This document shows positions 62,491 through 64,000 of a DNA stretch of 64,000 nucleotides, piece by piece. The translations under genes and the position numbers were made by a program. Every line of letters starts with the position of its first letter. The first letter of the stretch is position 1. The stretch spans positions 43,285 through 107,284 of the forward strand of contig NZ_RWIJ01000022.1 in the NCBI RefSeq assembly GCF_019805165.1. The letters run 5' to 3'. This DNA is from Azospirillum sp. 412522. Its GTDB lineage: Bacteria; Pseudomonadota; Alphaproteobacteria; Azospirillales; Azospirillaceae. The notes under the pieces were generated by a model. It saw nothing but the letters and a program-made list of their open reading frames with translations, did no database searches and was not told the origin of the DNA.

Positions 62491-62506
62491 TGGCACTCCC
62501 TTTGAG
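62491..62506 (+). promoter_or_regulatory. Near-consensus sigma-54-like site upstream of the last TPR-GT
   Basis: TGGCACTCCCTTTGAG matches the flgE promoter closely at the -24 half but has GA where the -12 GC should be. The GCACTC/GAGTGC arms around it also make a 6-base hairpin. Position, about 31 bases before the GTG start, is right for a promoter. Activity is uncertain. Confidence 0.3.
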
Positions 62507-62536
62507 AGTGCGGGCAGGCAGGGACGGGGCCGGAAC

Positions 62537-64000
62537 GTGGCGAAGCACACCAACATGCTGACGCAGGCAGTGGCACACCATCAGGCCGGACGCACCGCGG
62601 ACGCCGAGCGCGGCTATCGCGCGGTGCTGGCTGCCGATCCGCGCAACGCCGATGCGCTGCATCTGCTGGGGGTGCTGGCCCTTCAGGCGGGCCGCGCCGG
62701 CGAGGCGGTGGAGCTGATCGGCAAGGCCCTGTCGCGGGAAAAGGGTGTCGCCGACTATTGGGACAATCTGGGGAGCGCCTTGTCCGCCGCCGGCCGGCCG
62801 GACGAGGCGGTGCAGGCTCACCGCAATGCCGCCATCCTGGATCCGCAGGGCGCGCAGCGGCGGCACAACATGGGCAATGCGCTGGCCGCCCTGGACCGCC
62901 ATGACGAGGCCGAACAGGCCTTCGCCGCCGCGCTGGCGCTGAAGCCGGACTATGCCAAGGCCTGGTACAATCTCGGCAACGGCCGGGCCGCGCGCCATCG
63001 CCATGCCGATGCCGTGACCGCTCTGGAGCGCGCGGTGCGGCTGGCCCCGGGCATGGTGGAGGCGCACAACAACCTTGGCGACGCGCTGGCGATGACCGGC
63101 CGGCTGGACGAGGCCATCGTCCAGCACCGGCTGGTGGCCCGGCACCGTCCCGACGATGCCACCGCATGCTACAATCTGGGCGCCGTCCTGCAGCAGAAGG
63201 GTGCTCTGGAGAGTGCGGAGATCGCATACCGCCAAGCGCTGAAACGCAATCCGCGCCACAGCGCGGCGCTGAACAATCTGGGCAGCGTCCTGAAGCGGCT
63301 GGGCCGCCCCGATCAGGCGGAACTCTGCCACCGGCAGGCCCTGGATCTGCATCCGGACTTCGTGGAGGCCCGCTACAACCTCGGCAACGCGTTGCAGGCC
63401 CAGGGACGTTACGAGGAAGCGGCCGCCTGCTTCGAGGAGGCGTTGGCGCAACAGCCCGATCTTGCCACCGCGACCTACAACCTGTCGCTCCTGGCGCTTC
63501 TTCACGGCGATCTGGCGCGCGGCTGGGCGGGGTACGGGCGGCGGTTCGATGCCGGCGAGGTGATGCCGAACCGCCGGCCGGCCATTCCGCGTTGGGGCGG
63601 AGAGCTGCTGCGCGGCAGGCGGCTGCTGGTGTGGCGCGAGCAGGGGGTCGGCGACGAATTCCTGTTCGCCGCCTGCTATCCCGATGTCGTCGCCTGGGCG
63701 GGCGGTCCGGTCACCATCGAGTGCGACCCACGGCTGGTTGCGCTGTTCCGCCGGTCCTTCCCCAAGGCCGCGGTGCGGGCCGAAAGCTGCACCGGTGACG
63801 CTTTCGGCGGGATTCCGCGCGAGACCATCGTCCCACCCGACTGCGACCTCCAGGTTCCGGCGGGCGATCTGCCGGCGCTCCTGCGCGGCAGCCTGCCGGC
63901 GTTCGAGCCGCAAGCCCCCTGGCTGGTGGCGGACCCGGCGTTGGTGGCGCGCTGGGGCGGGCGGCTGGCGGCGCTGGGGCCGGGACTGCGGGTCGGCATC
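62537..64000 (+). CDS. TPR-repeat glycosyltransferase, cut by the window end
   Basis: At least 488 residues, open to the last base. It has about nine TPR units (to about 330), each with the NLGxxL...GRxxEA signature, and then the start of a GT-B-like domain: LLVWREQGVGDEFLF, IECDPRLVALFRRSFPKA and GLRVGI, the same motifs as the genes at 9941 and 14059. The N-terminus (MLTQAVAHHQAGRTADAERGYR) resembles the TPR-GT at 44816. I chose GTG 62537; an in-frame ATG at 62555 is the alternative. It lies near flagellar accessory genes and may have the same kind of acceptor. The C-terminal part is missing only because the window ends. Confidence 0.85.
   Translation, partial: MAKHTNMLTQAVAHHQAGRTADAERGYRAVLAADPRNADALHLLGVLALQAGRAGEAVELIGKALSREKGVADYWDNLGSALSAAGRPDEAVQAHRNAAILDPQGAQRRHNMGNALAALDRHDEAEQAFAAALALKPDYAKAWYNLGNGRAARHRHADAVTALERAVRLAPGMVEAHNNLGDALAMTGRLDEAIVQHRLVARHRPDDATACYNLGAVLQQKGALESAEIAYRQALKRNPRHSAALNNLGSVLKRLGRPDQAELCHRQALDLHPDFVEARYNLGNALQAQGRYEEAAACFEEALAQQPDLATATYNLSLLALLHGDLARGWAGYGRRFDAGEVMPNRRPAIPRWGGELLRGRRLLVWREQGVGDEFLFAACYPDVVAWAGGPVTIECDPRLVALFRRSFPKAAVRAESCTGDAFGGIPRETIVPPDCDLQVPAGDLPALLRGSLPAFEPQAPWLVADPALVARWGGRLAALGPGLRVGI

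Overview
The window is high-GC, densely packed DNA whose gene content points to a free-living alphaproteobacterium of the Rhodospirillales, most likely Azospirillum or a close relative. The pointers are dctA-dctBD beside a malic enzyme, a sigma-54 flagellar hook promoter with a Caulobacter-like upstream element, FlmG-like TPR glycosyltransferases, PseG, and maltooligosaccharide/trehalose enzymes. This is inference from gene families; there is no rRNA or tRNA to confirm it. I found 46 protein genes, no RNA genes, no insertion sequences and no CRISPR array.

Layout. (1) 1-7782: a periplasmic PCu(A)C copper chaperone and a DUF2946 protein, a three-gene nitrate/sulfonate/taurine-type ABC transporter, a lone LivF-type ATPase, an acyl-CoA synthetase with a TauE/SafE permease, and a glycine-zipper lipoprotein. 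(2) 7804-16065: PseG, a sugar-phosphate nucleotidyltransferase and two TPR glycosyltransferases. One of these has 1373 residues and is a tandem duplication of the whole module. (3) 16178-24063: malic enzyme, DctA and the divergent DctB-DctD two-component system. The dctA promoter is a good sigma-54 site with an upstream TGT-N10-ACA palindrome. (4) 24183-32619: a glycan operon encoding a 1867-residue fusion (maltokinase-like, TreZ, MalQ) followed by TreY. (5) 32689-36576: a Ser/Gly/Asn-rich secreted protein, a single-domain response regulator, a small unknown protein, a crotonase with a hotdog thioesterase, and a Nu-class GST. (6) 36754-44388: a FemAB-like / ATP-grasp / metallophosphoesterase run, then a 5'-nucleotidase-like protein with a degraded phosphatase domain, translationally coupled to a membrane histidine kinase. 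(7) 44395-52718: DUF1491 protein, a TPR glycosyltransferase, and flgE-flgK-flgL. FlgE and FlgL are greatly enlarged by copies of the same roughly 60-residue repeat. (8) 52779-64000: a TRAP binding protein, a GH13 alpha-glucosidase, a predicted pseudokinase with a DUF4384 domain facing a PP2C phosphatase, small flagellar accessory proteins (FlgC-like, YjfB-like, FlaG-like), a TPR protein, a TPR methyltransferase, and a TPR glycosyltransferase cut by the window end.

Themes. C4-dicarboxylate uptake and its use by malic enzyme sit together under sigma-54 control. Flagellar hook and filament-junction genes are interleaved with a family of TPR glycosyltransferases and a pseudaminic-acid enzyme, which suggests glycosylated flagella. 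The treZ-fusion/treY operon links alpha-glucan breakdown, trehalose formation and maltose phosphorylation. The items most worth attention are the triple-fusion glycan enzyme, the repeats shared by FlgE and FlgL, the duplicated TPR glycosyltransferase with a palindrome in its linker, the pseudokinase-phosphatase pair, and the pseudo-nucleotidase coupled to a kinase.
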